This document shows positions 17,881 to 26,925 of a stretch of DNA of 64,000 bases, piece after piece (position 1 is the first letter of the stretch; every line of letters starts with the position of its first letter). The position numbers and the translations under genes are program-made. Source of the stretch: Aquimonas sp964586455 (GTDB lineage Bacteria; Pseudomonadota; Gammaproteobacteria; Xanthomonadales; Xanthomonadaceae); the NCBI GenBank assembly GCA_964586455.1, contig CAZPHV010000007.1, positions 1 through 64,000 on the forward strand, written 5' to 3'. The notes under the pieces are model-generated. The model did not search any database, was not told the DNA's origin, and saw only the letters and a program-made list of their open reading frames with translations.

Positions 17881-18906
17881 ATGCCCCGCTGGACGCCGCA
17901 TTTCTCGAGCGCTGCGGGCAGCCTGCTCGCCGTCGCCACGCTGGCCCTTTCCGGCTGCGAAGCCCCGCCCGCATCGCCCCGGTGGAGCGTGCTTGTGCTT
18001 GATGACGCCTTGGCCGATGGCACGGCGATGGTGGAGTCCCAGCACGCGCGTGCGCCTGCGCATTGGCGGCGCGCCGCGGTTCTTCGAGCGCCGCTGCTTG
18101 CTTACGCGCCGACGCTGGAGCCCGGCGCCGCCGGCGTACTGCAGCCTGCGAGTTCCGTACAGCTGCCAGTGCTCGTGTTGTTGCGGGTCGAAATTCGCCT
18201 GCTGCCGGCGGTCGACTGCAGTACGGCTCCGAGTTGGCTGATGGACTCGCGCGACTTCGCCCGCCTGCAGCCCATGCAGCCGCAGTGGCTTGATCAACTG
18301 GGCACACCCGAGGCCGCGCGTGAGGCGTGGATCGTGCCCGCCTACGTCGTCGGCGCTCGCCCGAACGCGCCGATCGACTCGGCGGACAGGGCACGGATCG
18401 TCGAAGAGGCTCGGCTGTCAGGCGATCGGTTCAAGCCCGATCAAGTCGGCGTGACAGGCTCCGCTTTTGATTTCGGCCCGCCTTGGCTGGGTCTGCCCTT
18501 GCGTCTCGCCGGCCCCGCCGCTGAAGTGCTGTTTCCACCCAGCCTGGACTGCGCCGGCAACCCGTATCCGCGAGCCGACACTCTGCCCCGGCGTGGTTTC
18601 GCCCAGTGGGCGCACCGCGACGACTACATCGAGGTCGCGCAGAACCGCCCCTTCCTGGCCAAGGTGATCGAAGCGTGTCCGGTCGAGCTGCACCAGCAGG
18701 AGGAATTCTTCACGATCGCGGGGCGCTGGCCCTGGATGCCGAGGCAAGACCGCTGGCGCTACACCGGCGAATTGCGCGCCCGCTGCGCCAGCGGTGAGCT
18801 GCACCACCGCAGCGAGCCGATCGTGATCTCAAGCGCCCTGGGCACCCGCAGGCTTTCAGACGCCTACCGCATCGACGTCGACCGCGCGCCTCCGCCGGTA
18901 TGGTAG
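17881..18906 (+). CDS. Hypothetical lipoprotein
   Basis: 341 aa from the ATG at 17881, chosen because the next residues form a lipoprotein signal with lipobox 'LALSGC'; AGGAG is about 10 nt upstream. The in-frame Met 37 codons earlier gives an unlikely N-terminus. The mature protein is rich in Pro, Arg and Trp, with pieces such as 'FDFGPPWLGLPLRLAGP' and 'FFTIAGRWPWMPRQDRWRY', and has at least three cysteines after the lipobox. No domain is recognised. It should be anchored in the inner or outer membrane facing the periplasm. Its neighbours give no clue to function. Confidence 0.65.
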   Translation: MPRWTPHFSSAAGSLLAVATLALSGCEAPPASPRWSVLVLDDALADGTAMVESQHARAPAHWRRAAVLRAPLLAYAPTLEPGAAGVLQPASSVQLPVLVLLRVEIRLLPAVDCSTAPSWLMDSRDFARLQPMQPQWLDQLGTPEAAREAWIVPAYVVGARPNAPIDSADRARIVEEARLSGDRFKPDQVGVTGSAFDFGPPWLGLPLRLAGPAAEVLFPPSLDCAGNPYPRADTLPRRGFAQWAHRDDYIEVAQNRPFLAKVIEACPVELHQQEEFFTIAGRWPWMPRQDRWRYTGELRARCASGELHHRSEPIVISSALGTRRLSDAYRIDVDRAPPPVW

Positions 18907-19039
18907 GTCATGGCCGCGCACAGCAGCTTGCAGGCTCAGGTCCAATTTCGATCAGGGTGATGTGACAAGGCCGCAACGTGCTCGAAGCTCTGCTCGTACG
19001 CGCGCTACCGAGGCAGCGCGTTCGTCTTCGCGCGCTGTG

Positions 19040-19945
19040 CTACTCGGCCTTGATTCGAGCCCGCACCTTCAGCAAACGGTGCGCCGCCAGAATGGCGATG
19101 AGTGTCACCAGACTGCATGCCAACGTGTTCTCGGGCCCACCGGATCCACCGTTCAGCCAACTCGGGCCCGTCGGCGCGAGTTGCACAAGCAGCGGTGCGA
19201 TCTGCAGATCGATCCCGGTCAGCGGAAGGTCGAACCCGGTGCCGATCAACCAGTTCCAGCCGGCGTGGAAGCCAGCCGCCGCCCACACGTTGCGGTAGAT
19301 GAAGACCAGGTAGCAGGCAAACACCGAGAACAGGAACGAGTTGAGGTGGGCGAACAGATTCGCGTCGGGTGAAAAGTGGAGCAAGGTGAACAATGCCGAC
19401 GAGATGAGCACGGCCAGCAGCAGGTTGAACTTCCGGGTCAGAACCGACAGCAGCCAGCCGCGAAAGAGCAGCTCTTCCGCGCCGGACTGCACGATAAACC
19501 CCGCCAGCAACAGGCAGATGGCAGCGAGATCAGCCGCCGAGCCGAACGCCGGAAACCATGCACCTGAGCGATAGCCGCCCATGGCGGCTATCATCAGGAC
19601 CACAAGGCCAGACACCGCGACACCCAAGGCCAGCTGCTTGAACAGCGTGGCGAGTGTGTGCCGCCCACCCAGCCCAATGGAGGCCAAGGTGCGCCGCTCC
19701 GCCAGCGTGGTCCAGCCGACGATCAGCAACAGCAGGAGACTGAACGCTGCGAACAGGAAGAACGCGAACGCCCAGACATCGGTGAAGGCCTCATCCTTTC
19801 CCACCAGGCCGTGATGCCGCATCAGCACATCGATCGGCAGGATCGCCAGCACCACCAACACCATCGCCAGTACCGGTGCCAACGCACCCCAGGGCAGCCA
19901 GCCGCGGGCGGGGTCGTCGCTGTACAGCTGCTTGTCCATCCACAT
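19040..19945 (-). CDS. CPBP-family intramembrane metalloprotease
   Basis: About 301 aa. Several start codons are clustered (19954, 19945, 19939). The one at 19945 is preferred because AAGGA then lies 9 nt upstream, while it directly abuts the 19954 ATG. The protein has about eight hydrophobic segments. It carries the CPBP (CAAX protease/bacteriocin-processing) motifs: 'GAEELLFRGWLL' (EE-x3-R), 'FTLLHFSPD' and 'HAGWNWLIG'. Members cleave within membranes; bacterial roles include prenyl-protein-like processing, bacteriocin immunity and signalling, and no substrate is evident here. The gene is followed by a convergent lipoprotein gene and lies downstream of an AraC regulator on the same strand. 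Confidence 0.85.
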   Translation of the reverse strand: MWMDKQLYSDDPARGWLPWGALAPVLAMVLVVLAILPIDVLMRHHGLVGKDEAFTDVWAFAFFLFAAFSLLLLLIVGWTTLAERRTLASIGLGGRHTLATLFKQLALGVAVSGLVVLMIAAMGGYRSGAWFPAFGSAADLAAICLLLAGFIVQSGAEELLFRGWLLSVLTRKFNLLLAVLISSALFTLLHFSPDANLFAHLNSFLFSVFACYLVFIYRNVWAAAGFHAGWNWLIGTGFDLPLTGIDLQIAPLLVQLAPTGPSWLNGGSGGPENTLACSLVTLIAILAAHRLLKVRARIKAE

Positions 19946-20245
19946 CGTATTCATTCCTTGAATTGCGATCGCTCCCTGTATGGAGCACGTTGTGGAAGCA
20001 CGGTAGCTGGGCGGTGCTGGTGCGGATAGAACGATCGTGCGAACACGCGGGCTGACCGGGCTGATGGCTCGCTGGCGTCGATGGGAACCGCAGGCGGAGT
20101 CGTCGATCAAGGTCACGCCGCGCTGTCGCGCCGCTGGATCGCGGATGGCCTTCGCTGATTGCCGGCAGACTCTCCGAGCGTTGGGGCGAGAACCGCTCCC
20201 CACCGATCGCGTTGGCTCAGAGGAGCCCGCTCGAAAGCCGGACCC
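19946..20245. other. 300-bp gap between the AraC gene and the CPBP gene
   Basis: Probable promoter region of the CPBP protease. It reads as open in the protease frame but with unprotein-like composition. AAGGA near 19958 is the only site identified. Confidence 0.35.
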
Positions 20246-21067
20246 TCAGCGCTTGACCGCCTGCAGCCACAGGCCGGGCGTGGCGCCAAACGCTTTGCGG
20301 AAGCTGCGCGTCAGGTGGCTCTGATCGGCGAACAGGCAGCGGGCGGCCACGTCCGCCAGCGCGTGCCCCTGTGCGATCAGCTGCTGCGCCTTGTCGAGCC
20401 GACGCATCAGCAGAAACCGGTAAGGGCTGGTGCCGAACAAAGTGCGGAAGTCCCGCGAGAGTTTCCAGCGATCCCGCCCGGCGTGCTGCTCCAGACTCTC
20501 CATCGATACCGCTTGATCCCACGCGGCCACGAGGTAGTCGCGCGCGCACTCCGCCGCCTGATGGTCCGCTTGCTTGACGCGACGACTGAGCCCCGCCAGT
20601 TCGCTCATGCGGGTAACGATCTCGTAGATCGCATCGTCCATCTCCATCTGCTCCAAGGGTCGACGCAGATCGGCCAACAGCGGTGCAACGGCCTTGAACA
20701 GGCCAGGGTCGCTGGAGACTCCACCGCGCATGAAGGGCAGTTCTGAGCCTGCAAGAATCTGTTGAAACAGATGCGGGGCGAGGCTGATCGAGCGATAGCG
20801 AAACCCCTGATCACCTACCGCCCTGCCGTCGTGCAGTTCGTCCGGGTGCAGGATCACCAGTCCGCCAGGCAGCGACTGTCGCTGCGCGCCGCGATACATG
20901 AAGCTCTGCACACCTTCAAGGGTGATCGCCAGGGTGTAGGTGTCGTGCCGATGCGGTGCATAGCTGAAGTTGCGCAGAGACGCTTCCAGCCTTTGCAACG
21001 GCCCGGCCGATGGCGTCAAGCGAAAGCCTCTCGGGTTCAAAGCTGAAGTTCCATTGGGGAGCGGCAA
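20246..21067 (-). CDS. AraC-family transcriptional regulator with AraC-type sensor domain
   Basis: 273 aa. The N-terminal half is a cupin-like AraC_binding domain ('FSYAPHRHDTYTLAITLEGV', 'GGLVILHPDELHDGRAVGDQ'), expected to bind a small ligand. The C-terminal hundred residues contain the two helix-turn-helix motifs of the family ('SMESLEQHAGRDRWKLSRDF', 'LADVAARCLFADQSHLTRSF') ending 'RKAFGATPGLWLQAVKR'. Full-length and apparently intact. The 300 bp downstream lead to the CPBP protease gene on the same strand; whether this protein controls it is unknown. Confidence 0.9.
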   Translation of the reverse strand: MPLPNGTSALNPRGFRLTPSAGPLQRLEASLRNFSYAPHRHDTYTLAITLEGVQSFMYRGAQRQSLPGGLVILHPDELHDGRAVGDQGFRYRSISLAPHLFQQILAGSELPFMRGGVSSDPGLFKAVAPLLADLRRPLEQMEMDDAIYEIVTRMSELAGLSRRVKQADHQAAECARDYLVAAWDQAVSMESLEQHAGRDRWKLSRDFRTLFGTSPYRFLLMRRLDKAQQLIAQGHALADVAARCLFADQSHLTRSFRKAFGATPGLWLQAVKR

Positions 21068-21536
21068 CTGGCAGGCCTGTGCGTCGACGCCACTCTAGCC
21101 GACAGCGCTCGTGGTCGTTGTCATGCCTGATCCAGATGGCACGCTTGGACAGCGAGCAAGCCTCGACGTATCCCGATGGGCCCCGCGGTCAACGACTTCG
21201 TCGAGGGTGCGCAGAACCCCGGGGCATGGCGAGCTTCGTGGCATCACGGAACTTTGGGGGGACGCTACGGTCGACTCCGCTCTTCGCCCCATCCAGCCAT
21301 GCAGCAGGTCTGCGCCGCTGGCGGGGCGGGCTACGTTGCTCTTCGAGCAGCGCAGAGCTTGCTCCGCCGTCGTTCGTGCTCACGACCATCAAGGATCGAG
21401 CCTCGGCTCTACAGGCCGACTTGATCCCACGTAGAGAGGCAGGTGTCGCAAGAAGGGCGAGCACTGCTGTTTCCGTTTCTTGGGAGCTTCGACGAAGACC
21501 GCTTCAGGAGCACGGGTTCTGACGCTCTCAAGCGTC
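21068..21536. other. 469-bp gap, no gene recognised
   Basis: Only short unrelated open frames. The right end abuts the flavin reductase remnant. No repeat of the kinds seen elsewhere in the window was found. Confidence 0.35.
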
Positions 21537-21713
21537 TCAGCGAAACTCGAACAGCTCGGGGCGGATGCGTGCCTCGCTGACGCCGCAGGCCTGCAGTGCC
21601 TCGCGGCTGGCATTCAGCGGGCCCGGCGGGCCGCAGATGTCGACGTCCACACGCGCCGCGCCGATGCGGCGAACGCAAGCTTCGAGCGCACGGATGAAGG
21701 CGAGGTCACCGCG
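21537..21713 (-). pseudogene. 3' remnant of an FAD/NAD(P)-binding oxidoreductase (ferredoxin-reductase type)
   Basis: The last 58 codons of a minus-strand frame read like the C-terminus of a ferredoxin-NADP-reductase-like protein: 'RVDVDICGPPGPLNASREAL' followed by 'GVSEARIRPELFEFR' and a stop. The 'CGPP' motif and the 'GV-x5-I' plus aromatic/Phe ending are the NAD(P)-binding C-terminal hallmark of this family. Upstream of about 21713 the frame runs into the end of the alcohol dehydrogenase gene in another frame, so the FAD- and most of the NAD-binding portion are absent. This looks like a remnant left after a deletion or replacement. It could not fold alone. Confidence 0.55.
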
Positions 21714-21751
21714 GCCCGTTGAAAGCGGCGGGCGGGGTGGCTGAAGCGCGC

Positions 21752-22849
21752 TCAGTGCGGCGTGATCGCCACCTTGAGCACGCCATCGCGCTGGTGCGAG
21801 AACAGGTCGTAGGCGGCGACGATGTCGTTCAGCGCGAAGCGATGAGTCACCAGTGCGCCGAAATCGGCCCGACCGGACTCGACCACCGCCATCAGACGGC
21901 GCATGCGCTCCTTGCCACCGGGGCAGAGCGCAGTGGTGATGCGGTGGTCGCCGAGGCCGGCGGCGATCGCGTCCAGCGGGATCACAAGGTCCTCCGAGTA
22001 CACCCCGAGGCTCGACAGCCGCCCGCCGGGCTTGAGCACGCGCAGGGCGGAGGTGAACGTCCCCTGCGTGCCCAGCGCTTCGATCGCGGCATCGGCGCCG
22101 CGGCCGCCGGTGAGCTTCATCACCTCGTCCACCACGTCGCAGGTCTTGAAATTGAGGGTGACATCGGCGCCCATGCGCTTGGCGATGGCGAGACGGTGGT
22201 CGTTGCCGTCGATGGCGATGATGGTCGAGGCTCCGCGCAGGCGCGCGCCGGCCGTCGCACACAGGCCGATCGGGCCCTGCGCGAACACCACCACGACATC
22301 GCCGATGCGGATGTCGGCATTCTCGGCGCCCTTGAAGCCGGTCGACATGATGTCCGGGCACATCAGCACCTGTTCGTCGCTGAGGCCGTCGGGAATCGGC
22401 GCGAGGTTGCCCTGCGCGTCGGGCACGCGCAGATACTCCGCCTGCGCGCCGTCGATGAGGTTGCCGAAGCGCCAGCCCGCGGTGGCCTTGTAGCCGTGGG
22501 CGGCACAGCCGCCGCTGGCGACGAGGTAGCTGCCGTCCTGCGAGGGCACACCGTCCTGAGCTGCATAGGAATTGAAGTCGGGGCAGATCGCGCCGGCAAT
22601 GACGCGCTGGCCCTCGACATAGCCCGTCACCGCGCTGCCGAGCTTCTCGATCACGCCGACCGGCTCGTGGCCGACCGTGAGCCCCTTCGCGACCGGATAC
22701 TCGCCCTTGAGGATATGGATGTCGGTGCCGCACAGGGTCGTGGTGGTGATCCTGATCAGCGCGTCGTTGGGGCCGATGTCGGGGATGGCCTTGTCGGCCA
22801 GTTCGATGCGTCCGCGTTCGACGAATACCGCTGCTCTCATCATCGTCAT
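21752..22849 (-). CDS. Zinc-dependent alcohol dehydrogenase (secondary-alcohol/isopropanol type)
   Basis: 365 aa from the ATG at 22849 (GAGG about 8 nt upstream; two further ATGs follow within 3 codons). Catalytic zinc ligands are in place: C40 ('TLCGTDIHI'), H61 and E62 ('GHEPVG'), and an Asp in 'MCPDIMSTGF', as in the C/H/D site of Clostridium and Thermoanaerobacter NADP-dependent secondary alcohol dehydrogenases. The four-cysteine structural-zinc loop of classical ADHs is absent ('ICPDFNSYAAQDGVPSQDG' instead). The Rossmann region is 'VVVFAQGPIGLCATAGARL'. It should interconvert alcohols and aldehydes or ketones in the cytoplasm. It is followed 38 bp later by the oxidoreductase remnant. 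Confidence 0.9.
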   Translation of the reverse strand: MTMMRAAVFVERGRIELADKAIPDIGPNDALIRITTTTLCGTDIHILKGEYPVAKGLTVGHEPVGVIEKLGSAVTGYVEGQRVIAGAICPDFNSYAAQDGVPSQDGSYLVASGGCAAHGYKATAGWRFGNLIDGAQAEYLRVPDAQGNLAPIPDGLSDEQVLMCPDIMSTGFKGAENADIRIGDVVVVFAQGPIGLCATAGARLRGASTIIAIDGNDHRLAIAKRMGADVTLNFKTCDVVDEVMKLTGGRGADAAIEALGTQGTFTSALRVLKPGGRLSSLGVYSEDLVIPLDAIAAGLGDHRITTALCPGGKERMRRLMAVVESGRADFGALVTHRFALNDIVAAYDLFSHQRDGVLKVAITPH

Positions 22850-23235
22850 GGGGCTCGCCTCGTGCTGCACGGCACCGGAGGATGGAAGCCATCCACGCCA
22901 TGCGTCTGTGCGCCAGCGGACGCGGGCCTGAAGGCTGCGACGGCTTCGGTGCGTCGATGCGGGCGGGGCTCAGGCCGCCACCGACGCGTCGGCAGAGACA
23001 GGTCCCGCGTGAGGGCGGGATGGAGGACGCATCGCGGCGGCAATGGCGAACGGCGCCTTGCCAGGCTGCAGGCCCCGGCGCTCGGCGCGAACGCCCCCTC
23101 ACGGATCCGCGAAGCCCGTGACAAGGCAGGTCGGTCCGCTAAGGCTGCGAAAACGGCCGCTCGTCTCTGCTCCCTTGCCCAGCGCGCGCTGCCCACGGAC
23201 TCTTTCGTTACATTTGTTTTCAGCGGGTCCACCCC
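22850..23235. other. 386-bp divergent region between ADH and DUF1800 genes
   Basis: Probable promoters for both directions. A relatively T-rich patch (TTCGTTACATTTGTTTTC) just before 23225 precedes the DUF1800 gene. No operator or terminator identified. Confidence 0.35.
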
Positions 23236-25125
23236 ATGAATGCCGCCATCCCCTCCCAATCCGGATCTGTCCCCGCGCACGCGCGGCATTCGCATGCTGG
23301 AACGGGAGAGCCTCCGGGCGTTTGCGGTGAAGTCCGAGACGCGAGCCCGTCCTCGTGCTGCGATCGGAGCAACCCAGAAAATGATTCGGCGCGCGCGCGC
23401 ATCGACCGTCGGGCGTCGGCCGCAGCAGGCGCGCAGATTTCCGGCGCGCTCGCGGATTCGGTCCGGCGCGCCGTCAGCGGCGGCTTGTGCCTGCTCGCGC
23501 TGCTGCTGGCATCGGCGCCCCTGCGGGCGCAGGTGATCTTCGAAAGCGGCTTCGAGGCCGAGTCGTTCGCGCCAAATGCCTCGACCGAGGCGGCGCGGTT
23601 CCTGGTGCAGGCGACCTATGGGCCGAACATGGCCGAGATCAGTCGAGTCGCCAGCATTGGTCCGGCTGCATGGATCGAGGAACAGTTCAACACCGCACCC
23701 ATGGATTCGCACTGGCAGTACGCGATGGTGCGCAACGGCCCGCCCGGCTGCACGGTCTGCGATTCGTCCTTCATCAATGCGGTGATGGAGAGCTTCTGGC
23801 TGCAGGCGGTGCGCGGCCCTGATCAGCTACGCCAACGCACGGTGTTTGCACTGAGCCAGATCTTCGTGGTCTCGAACGTCAACAGCAGCATCGATTCCGT
23901 CGTCGGGGCGCACGCCAGCTACCTCGACATGCTCTCGCGCAACGCCTTCGGCAACTACCGCGACCTGCTGGAGCAGGTCAGCACCCACCCGGCGATGGGG
24001 CACTACCTCTCGCATTTCCGCAACGAGCGCGAGGACGCCGCGACCGGCAGGATTCCGGACGAGAACTACGCCCGCGAGGTGATGCAGCTGTTCTCGATCG
24101 GCCTGTGGGAGTTGAACCCCGATGGCAGCCGGCGTGTCGATGCGGGTGGCGCATTCATTCCGACCTACAGGCAGGACGATGTCTCCGGGCTGGCGCGCGT
24201 GTTCACCGGCTGGAGCTGGGGTGGGCCCGACCGCTCGGTGGCACGCTGGAACGGCTGGCTGGAACACAGCTGGCGCGAGCAGATGGGCCTTTATCCGGAC
24301 TTCCATTCGTCCAGCGAGAAGCGCTTTCTCGGGGTCACGATTCCCGCCGGCACCTCCGGCGAGGACAGCCTGCGCATCGCGCTCGACACCCTGTTCAACC
24401 ACCCGAACGTCGGCCCCTTCTTCGGTCGCCAGCTGATCCAGCGCTTCGTGACCAGCAACCCCAGCCCGGCCTATGTGGGCCGGGTGGCTGCAGCCTTCAA
24501 CAACAACGGCCAGGGCGTTCGCGGCGACCTGCGCGCGGTGCTGCGCGCCGTGCTGCTCGACCCCGAGGCCCGCGATGCCAACGTGGCCAACGGCAACACC
24601 TGGGGCAAGCTGCGCGAGCCGATGGTGCGCTTCGCCAACTGGATGCGCGCCTTCGATGCCCGCTCCGAACGCGGCACCTATGCGATCTGGAACCTCGAGG
24701 ACAACGTCAGCAGTCTCGGCCAGAATCCGCTGCGCGCGCCCAGCGTGTTCAACTGGTATCGCCCCGACTACGCGCCGCCCGGTGCCATCTTGAATCAGGG
24801 CCTGGTGGCGCCCGAGTTCCAGATCAGCCACGAGACCACGGTCTCCGGCTACGCGAACTTCATGGCGTGGACGGCCGAGCGTGGGCACGGCACGGGCAGC
24901 GGCACCATCCTGCCCAACTACAGCGCCGAGATCGGGCTGGCAGGCAATCCCGCTGCGCTCATGGACCGCCTCAACCTGCTGCTGACCGCGGGACGCATGA
25001 GCGGTGCCACGCGCCAGACGATCATCGGCGCCATCAACGAGGTGCCCGCCTCGCAGCCGGCGCGGCGCGTGCAGATGGCGGTCGTGCTGACCATGGTCTC
25101 CCCTGAATTCATCGTGCAGAAGTGA
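23236..25125 (+). CDS. DUF1800 domain protein, exported
   Basis: 629 aa from the ATG at 23236. Family motifs are 'ARFLVQATYGPNMAEIS', 'NYAREVMQLFSIGLWELNPD', 'FGRQLIQRFVTSNPSP', 'LRAVLRAVLLDPEAR' and 'NPLRAPSVFNWYRPDYAPPG'. DUF1800 proteins are exported and usually sit next to DUF1501 proteins, as here; the biochemical role is not established. The start is odd: a normal signal peptide core ('GGLCLLALLLASAPLRAQ') begins only near residue 83, so about 80 residues precede it, and there is no nearer ATG or GTG. Right after the signal peptide is 'VIFESGFEAESF', a form of the F-x-x-GFE motif also found at the end of the 1.5-kb gene. Confidence 0.85.
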   Translation: MNAAIPSQSGSVPAHARHSHAGTGEPPGVCGEVRDASPSSCCDRSNPENDSARARIDRRASAAAGAQISGALADSVRRAVSGGLCLLALLLASAPLRAQVIFESGFEAESFAPNASTEAARFLVQATYGPNMAEISRVASIGPAAWIEEQFNTAPMDSHWQYAMVRNGPPGCTVCDSSFINAVMESFWLQAVRGPDQLRQRTVFALSQIFVVSNVNSSIDSVVGAHASYLDMLSRNAFGNYRDLLEQVSTHPAMGHYLSHFRNEREDAATGRIPDENYAREVMQLFSIGLWELNPDGSRRVDAGGAFIPTYRQDDVSGLARVFTGWSWGGPDRSVARWNGWLEHSWREQMGLYPDFHSSSEKRFLGVTIPAGTSGEDSLRIALDTLFNHPNVGPFFGRQLIQRFVTSNPSPAYVGRVAAAFNNNGQGVRGDLRAVLRAVLLDPEARDANVANGNTWGKLREPMVRFANWMRAFDARSERGTYAIWNLEDNVSSLGQNPLRAPSVFNWYRPDYAPPGAILNQGLVAPEFQISHETTVSGYANFMAWTAERGHGTGSGTILPNYSAEIGLAGNPAALMDRLNLLLTAGRMSGATRQTIIGAINEVPASQPARRVQMAVVLTMVSPEFIVQK

Positions 25126-25136
25126 GGTCCCGATCC

Positions 25137-26510
25137 ATGAGCACCCCGCACATGTCCGCCTCACGTCGCGTATTTCTTCGGCAGGCGGCCCAGCTTTCCG
25201 CGTTTACCGGCAGCGCCTTCGCACTCAACCTGCTCGGCGTGGGCGCAGCCAGCGCGCAGTCTGTCGGCGACTACAAGGCGCTGGTCTGCGTTTTCCTCGC
25301 CGGCGGCAACGATCAGGCCAACACGGTCGTGCCGCGCAGCGGCAGCGCGTACAGCGGCTACCAGCAGGCGCGCCCCAGTCTCGCTTTGCCCGCAGCGTCA
25401 CTGCGTGCCATCAACCCCAGCCAGTACAGTGGCCCGGAGCTGGGGCTGCACCCCTCGCTTTCCGCGCTGCAGCCGCTGTTCAATCAACAGCGGATCGCGC
25501 TGGTGGCGAACGTCGGCACCCTGACCCAGCCGATCACACAAGCGCAGTGGAACAACGGCCAGCCCACGGTGCCTGTGCCGCATCAGTTGTTCTCGCATTC
25601 CGACCAACAGGGCCAATGGCAGACCGGCCTGCCGGACCGCACCTCGCAGACGGGCTGGCAGGGCCGCATGGGCGATCTGCTCGCCAGCACCCACAACCCG
25701 AACAGCCAGGTGTCGATCGCCATGTCGGTGGCGGGCAACAACCTGATGCAGGCGGGCGCCAGCACCATCCAGTACCAGCTCACCACCGATGGCGCCGTAC
25801 GCGTCCAGGGCCCGCTGCCGTTCTCCAGCCAGGGCGCCGCGGCGATGCACCAGCTGATGTCGCAGTCGCGCGAGCACCTGCTGGAGCGCGAACTCAACCG
25901 CGTCGGCGCCCGCGCCATCAACACCGAAGGCGTGGTGACCAGCGCATTGACGGGCGTCTCGCTGGCCACCGCATTTCCCAATACCGGCATCGGCAGACAG
26001 CTGCGCCTGGTGGCGCGGATGATCGCTGCGCGCAGCGCGCTGGGCCAGCGCCGCCAGATGTTCTTCGTGCAGCACGGTGGCTACGACTTCCACGACAACC
26101 TGCTGACCGACCAGGCGGCGCGTCTGCAGGAGGTGGGCGATGCCATGGGGGCGTTCTACCAGGCCACCGAGGCGCTGGGCGTGGCCAACCAGGTCACCAG
26201 CTTCACCGCTTCGGACTTCGGCCGCGCGCTGCAGCACAACGGGCGCGGCTCGGACCACGGCTGGGGTGGGCACCATTTCGTGATGGGCGGTAGCGTTCAG
26301 GGCAATCGGGTGTTCGGACAGTTCCCGAGCACGCGCCTCGGAGGGCCGGAAGACTCGGGGCGCGGCTCGGCGATCCCCACCACCTCGGTGGATGAGTACG
26401 CGGGCACGCTGGCGCGCTGGTTTGGCGTTTCGCTGACGGACCTCCCGCTGGTTCTGCCGAACATCGGGCGCTTCGCCAGCACGAACATGGGCTTCATGGG
26501 CGCGCTGTAG
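25137..26510 (+). CDS. DUF1501 domain protein with Tat signal
   Basis: 457 aa from the ATG at 25137, 11 bp after the DUF1800 stop, so the two genes form an operon. The N-terminus has a twin-arginine signal ('SRRVFLRQAAQLSAFTGSAF') with cleavage near 'AASAQS', so the protein is probably exported folded. DUF1501 features are 'ALVCVFLAGGNDQANTVVPR', 'MFFVQHGGYDFHDNLL' and 'SDHGWGGHHFVMGGSVQGN'. The fold belongs to the alkaline-phosphatase/sulfatase-like group and the His/Asp residues could bind metal, but no activity is assigned. It is adjacent to DUF1800 in many genomes, suggesting a shared extracytoplasmic function. Confidence 0.9.
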   Translation: MSTPHMSASRRVFLRQAAQLSAFTGSAFALNLLGVGAASAQSVGDYKALVCVFLAGGNDQANTVVPRSGSAYSGYQQARPSLALPAASLRAINPSQYSGPELGLHPSLSALQPLFNQQRIALVANVGTLTQPITQAQWNNGQPTVPVPHQLFSHSDQQGQWQTGLPDRTSQTGWQGRMGDLLASTHNPNSQVSIAMSVAGNNLMQAGASTIQYQLTTDGAVRVQGPLPFSSQGAAAMHQLMSQSREHLLERELNRVGARAINTEGVVTSALTGVSLATAFPNTGIGRQLRLVARMIAARSALGQRRQMFFVQHGGYDFHDNLLTDQAARLQEVGDAMGAFYQATEALGVANQVTSFTASDFGRALQHNGRGSDHGWGGHHFVMGGSVQGNRVFGQFPSTRLGGPEDSGRGSAIPTTSVDEYAGTLARWFGVSLTDLPLVLPNIGRFASTNMGFMGAL

Positions 26511-26925
26511 AGCATCGCGAGGGGCGCCTGATCGGCACGACAGCGCCCGGGACTGCACTGAATGCGGGCCAGCGGCAGGCGCATCGCCAGACGCGCCCTC
26601 GGGTGTCGGTGGAACGCCAAACGAATGACTGGCGGATGCAGGTTCGATACGGCACGTATGGAAGGGCCCTGACCCCAATGCGCGCTGCGTGAAACCAGGG
26701 AAGTTGGAAGGGGCAGTGAGAGGCGGCCGGTTCTCGCGTGCTCTCAGAGCGTGTGAAGAAGACCCAGACGCCGTAGCGAGGGCGTCGCTGGGCGTTCGTG
26801 GCAAAGCGCGGTACGTGAATTCAAGGGAGTTTGGCGAGCCAAATGACCGCGGAGTTCGCGGAGCGCGCTGCCGCCACGGGCACCCAGAGGCGGCCGCAGT
26901 AGGCGGATGGCTTTTTCAAATGCTC
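26511..26925. other. 415-bp gap between convergent genes
   Basis: Lies between the 3' ends of the DUF1501 gene and the minus-strand AraC gene. No hairpin followed by a T tract and no repeat recognised. Confidence 0.35.
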
